DNA of 64,000 bases, taken from positions 2,475,001-2,539,000 of the forward strand of contig NZ_CP166840.1 in the NCBI RefSeq assembly GCF_041346925.1, given 5' to 3'. Origin of the DNA: Agaribacterium sp. ZY112. Its GTDB lineage: Bacteria; Pseudomonadota; Gammaproteobacteria; Pseudomonadales; Cellvibrionaceae. Shown in pieces: positions 62,114-64,000 of this stretch. Numbering within the stretch: position 1 is the first letter of the stretch; every line of letters begins with the position of its first letter. The notes under the pieces were generated by a model that was given only the letters and a program-made list of their open reading frames with translations, was not told the origin of the DNA and made no database searches. Made by a program: the position numbers and the translations under genes.

Positions 62114-62450
62114 CGACGAATTGCCCCCCATCCCGGGTAAACGCTACTTCACCATTGGTGAAGTGAGCGAACTTTGCTCTGTCAAACCGCATGTGTTGCG
62201 TTATTGGGAGCAAGAATTTCCTCAGCTTAAGCCTGTTAAGCGCAGAGGGAACCGTCGTTATTATCAGCGCGATGACGTACTCACAATTCGTCAGATCCGT
62301 GCTTTACTCTACGACAGAGGCTACACCATAGGCGGTGCTCGTCAACAAATGACCAGCGATGCCGAAGGTGCAGAAAGCTCAGAACAAGAAGTCGTTATTG
62401 CAAAAATGATCGAAGATTTAGAGCAGCTATTAGAGTTACTCAAAAGCTAA
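62094..62450 (+). CDS. MerR-family transcription regulator
   Basis: 118 residues. The winged-helix domain ([27 protein letters not shown]) and the DNA-contacting [12 protein letters not shown] are MerR-like; a short coiled coil follows ([17 protein letters not shown]). No effector-binding domain. ATG 62094 is preferred to TTG 62085; it overlaps ihfA by 20 bases. This small MerR gene follows ihfA in many pseudomonads; its target is unknown. Confidence 0.92.
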   Translation: MLEPSNNDELPPIPGKRYFTIGEVSELCSVKPHVLRYWEQEFPQLKPVKRRGNRRYYQRDDVLTIRQIRALLYDRGYTIGGARQQMTSDAEGAESSEQEVVIAKMIEDLEQLLELLKS

Positions 62451-62524
62451 GGCCCATAGCCAATTGCAGCTTGCAATTGTAAGTTCAGACGGTAATATGG
62501 CGCCTCTCTCAAAGAGAGAACACT

Positions 62525-62601
62525 CGGAACGTAGCGCAGCCTGGTAGCGCACCACACTGGGGGTGTGGTGGTCGGAGGTTCGAATCCTCTCGTTCCGACC
62601 A
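62525..62601 (+). tRNA. tRNA-Pro (GGG)
   Basis: 77 bases with encoded CCA. Acceptor CGGAACG/CGTTCCG, anticodon stem CCACA/TGTGG with loop CTGGGGG (anticodon GGG), T-arm GGAGGTTCGAATCCTC. Confidence 0.97.
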
Positions 62602-62606
62602 AACAT

Positions 62607-62637
62607 AAAAAAACCCGCTCATTGAGCGGGTTTTTTT
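62607..62637 (+). terminator. Terminator after tRNA-Pro
   Basis: ACCCGCTC (62613-62620) and GAGCGGGT (62624-62631) with A-run before and TTTTTT after. Confidence 0.9.
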
Positions 62638-62685
62638 ATGCCTGTTAGAAACACGAGTAGACCGAGGCGATATCTGCCGGTTCGA

Positions 62686-62767
62686 AAAAACGGCACGACA
62701 GCCGTTTTTGACGGCTTTAAGCCGCCCGCAGGGTGAGCGCTAAGGGGGGCGGGAATCAATCCTCTCG
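62686..62767. repeat. Inverted repeats and tRNA-Pro 3' fragment repeat
   Basis: AAAAACGGC (62686-62694) and GCCGTTTTT (62701-62709) form one stem; CGGCTTTAAGCCG (62712-62724) another. AATCCTCTCG at 62758-62767 repeats the same 10 bases of the tRNA-Pro T-arm (62583-62592). Nature unknown. Confidence 0.4.
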
Positions 62768-62827
62768 CAGTCAATTAATTAATGCGCTAGAGCTTAAACT
62801 TATTTTGAGTTTTAGAAACAGAGCTTA

Positions 62828-63199
62828 TTAATCCTCTATTAACCCCAGCTCTCTCTGTTTTTTCTTGCTAAGCCCTAACGACACAATATGGTGAGATACG
62901 AGCAAGTGCTCTTTAAGCTCTTTTGGCTTTACGATGGACATGTCGCACGCTTGTATCCAAGTGAAGCCTCTAGAGGCAAGGTAGGGAGCGGGCCTATAGC
63001 CAGGTTCATCTTTCAGGATATTAAAGTTAAGTTCAGAGGTTTTAAATGAATAAGCCTCACAACCTAGGCCGTCTTTATTCCAGCCACCAACCGCAAAAAC
63101 TTTTCCTCCTACTTTCCAGACATGAGAGCCGCCCCATTGAACAACATGAGTGCTTGCAGTTAGGTTCTGGCAATACTGGTTGTACTCATCGTAAGTCAT
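62828..63199 (-). CDS. MmcQ/YjbR-family protein
   Basis: 123 residues of the YjbR (double-wing) family: VQWGGSHVWKVGGKVFAVGG, then SFKTSELNFNILKDEPGYRPAPYLASRGFTW, and LKEHLLVSHHIVSLGLSKK. DNA-binding is suspected from structure of relatives, not shown. It lies between tRNA-Pro and the dihydroorotate-dehydrogenase-like gene on the same strand. Confidence 0.88.
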   Translation of the reverse strand: MTYDEYNQYCQNLTASTHVVQWGGSHVWKVGGKVFAVGGWNKDGLGCEAYSFKTSELNFNILKDEPGYRPAPYLASRGFTWIQACDMSIVKPKELKEHLLVSHHIVSLGLSKKKQRELGLIED

Positions 63200-63249
63200 G
63201 ATTTGTTGCGCGCTTTAGTAAGAGCTGTGACTTTAATTTTACCCGATGT

Positions 63250-64000
63250 TTAAGCGCTAAAGCTGCTTAATTGGCTATGAAATTTATTGGCCAAATATGG
63301 GTCCCACATTGCCGCTGTTGCGCTCATTACTAGGTCGGCTCCTAGATCAAGCCGCTGTTGTAAATCATTGGCTGTCATCATGCCGCCGACGGAGCAAATA
63401 ACAAAGTCGTCGTGCATTTGTTCTCGAATATCTACGAGGCTTTGGGTGCACTGCAAGGCAAGTTCACCAATGGCATAACCACAGGTTCCACTGATTGCTC
63501 GGCCTTCACCTTCTAGGGCTTGATGGCCTCGTGTGTCTAAGATCTTCCTTGGTATGGTATTGATCGCTGCAAAGCCGTCTACATAAGGGCGGTTGGCATG
63601 CACAACGTGCTTGAGTTGTTCTGCGGGCATCCAGCCTAGTTTGATCATAAACGGGGTTGATCCAATGGCCTGACGTATTTTTTTGGAGATACGCGCGGAG
63701 TTTTCCGGGTCTGCAAACAGTTGGCCTTCTTTACTGCCGCCTAAGTTGGGGCAGGAGTAATTGACTTCTATGGTTTTGGCTCCCGCTTCTTTAGCGAGGG
63801 AGGCAACATAGGCGTAATCTTCTTCTAGGCTGCGCTCTTTTAAGCCGGGCGTACCGTTCACTGATACGATCATTAACTGGCCCTTGCCCATGCTTTGGTT
63901 GCCCAGTTCCACATCTCTCATCCAAATCCCTGGCTCGGGCGAGGGGACACCAAAGGAGTTTGTGATGCTGATCTTTTCTATCTCGTTGGCATCATGGCTT
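63250..64000 (-). CDS. Dihydroorotate dehydrogenase-like protein, 5' end outside window
   Basis: The frame is open to the right edge; the visible 249 residues are the C-terminal part of a class 1 DHOD-type TIM barrel. ISITNSFGVPSPEPG comes just inside the edge, followed by GKGQLMIVSVNGTPG, EVNYSCPNLGG (the active-site Cys region of class 1), FMIKLGW with the FMN Lys, AAINTIPRK and CSVGGMMTANDLQQRL near the phosphate site. An internal ATG at 63921 is not the start. It might make orotate or act on another substrate. Confidence 0.85.
   Translation of the reverse strand, partial: SHDANEIEKISITNSFGVPSPEPGIWMRDVELGNQSMGKGQLMIVSVNGTPGLKERSLEEDYAYVASLAKEAGAKTIEVNYSCPNLGGSKEGQLFADPENSARISKKIRQAIGSTPFMIKLGWMPAEQLKHVVHANRPYVDGFAAINTIPRKILDTRGHQALEGEGRAISGTCGYAIGELALQCTQSLVDIREQMHDDFVICSVGGMMTANDLQQRLDLGADLVMSATAAMWDPYLANKFHSQLSSFSA

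Overview
The window is chromosomal DNA from a gammaproteobacterium, about 45-47% GC by eye. The nif gene order follows the Azotobacter, Pseudomonas stutzeri and Teredinibacter pattern. Around it lie an Anr/FNR-type regulator, a RluF-type pseudouridine synthase, the gltA / sdhCDAB-sucAB-lpd-sucCD block and thrS-infC-rpmI-rplT-pheST-ihfA. I infer a marine Cellvibrionales-type diazotroph; the species cannot be named from this sequence. I see no IS element, phage gene or CRISPR array.

Positions 1-18850 hold the molybdenum nitrogenase cluster, all on the plus strand: nifH (5' end cut by the window), nifD, nifK, nifT, nifY, a 90-residue DUF6129-like gene, a second NifX-type gene, an unrecognised 85-residue gene, nifE, nifN, nifX, the nifX-associated DUF269 gene, a nif ferredoxin, iscA-nif, nifU, nifS, nifV, nifW, nifZ, nifM, a nif-linked clpX paralogue and nifF. 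Structural proteins (HDK), FeMo-co assembly (E, N, X, Y), Fe-S and sulfur supply (iscA, U, S), homocitrate synthesis (V), maturation factors (W, Z, M) and electron donors (ferredoxin, flavodoxin) are all present. nifB, nifA, nifL and nifQ are not in the window. Three internal transcription starts are visible, before nifE, iscA and nifF. Each has a GG-N10-GC sigma-54 element and at least one perfect TGT-N10-ACA NifA site upstream.

Positions 19075-26634: rluF is followed by a minus-strand block. It contains a secreted orphan protein, a SirB2-like membrane protein, a DUF4202 protein, the Anr/FNR regulator, a HemN-like protein without a radical-SAM motif (preceded by a perfect FNR box), a CobB-type sirtuin, the tRNA hydroxylase TrhP and a glutaminyl cyclase.

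Positions 26847-36733: pckA, an RNA m5U-methyltransferase-like gene, two tandem copies of a two-gene cassette (SLC13/DASS anion transporter plus zinc-ribbon protein), yigZ, purC and a MltB-type lytic transglycosylase.

Positions 36861-50164: gltA diverges from sdhCDAB, sucAB, lpdA and sucCD, a near-complete TCA-cycle block. Positions 50223-54749 carry two orphan exported proteins, tRNA-Asn, tRNA-Val and a large SLBB polysaccharide-export protein. Positions 54893-62450 hold thrS, infC (ATT start), rpmI, rplT, pheS, pheT, ihfA and a MerR regulator. After them come tRNA-Pro, a YjbR protein and the C-terminal part of a dihydroorotate-dehydrogenase-like gene that runs off the right edge.
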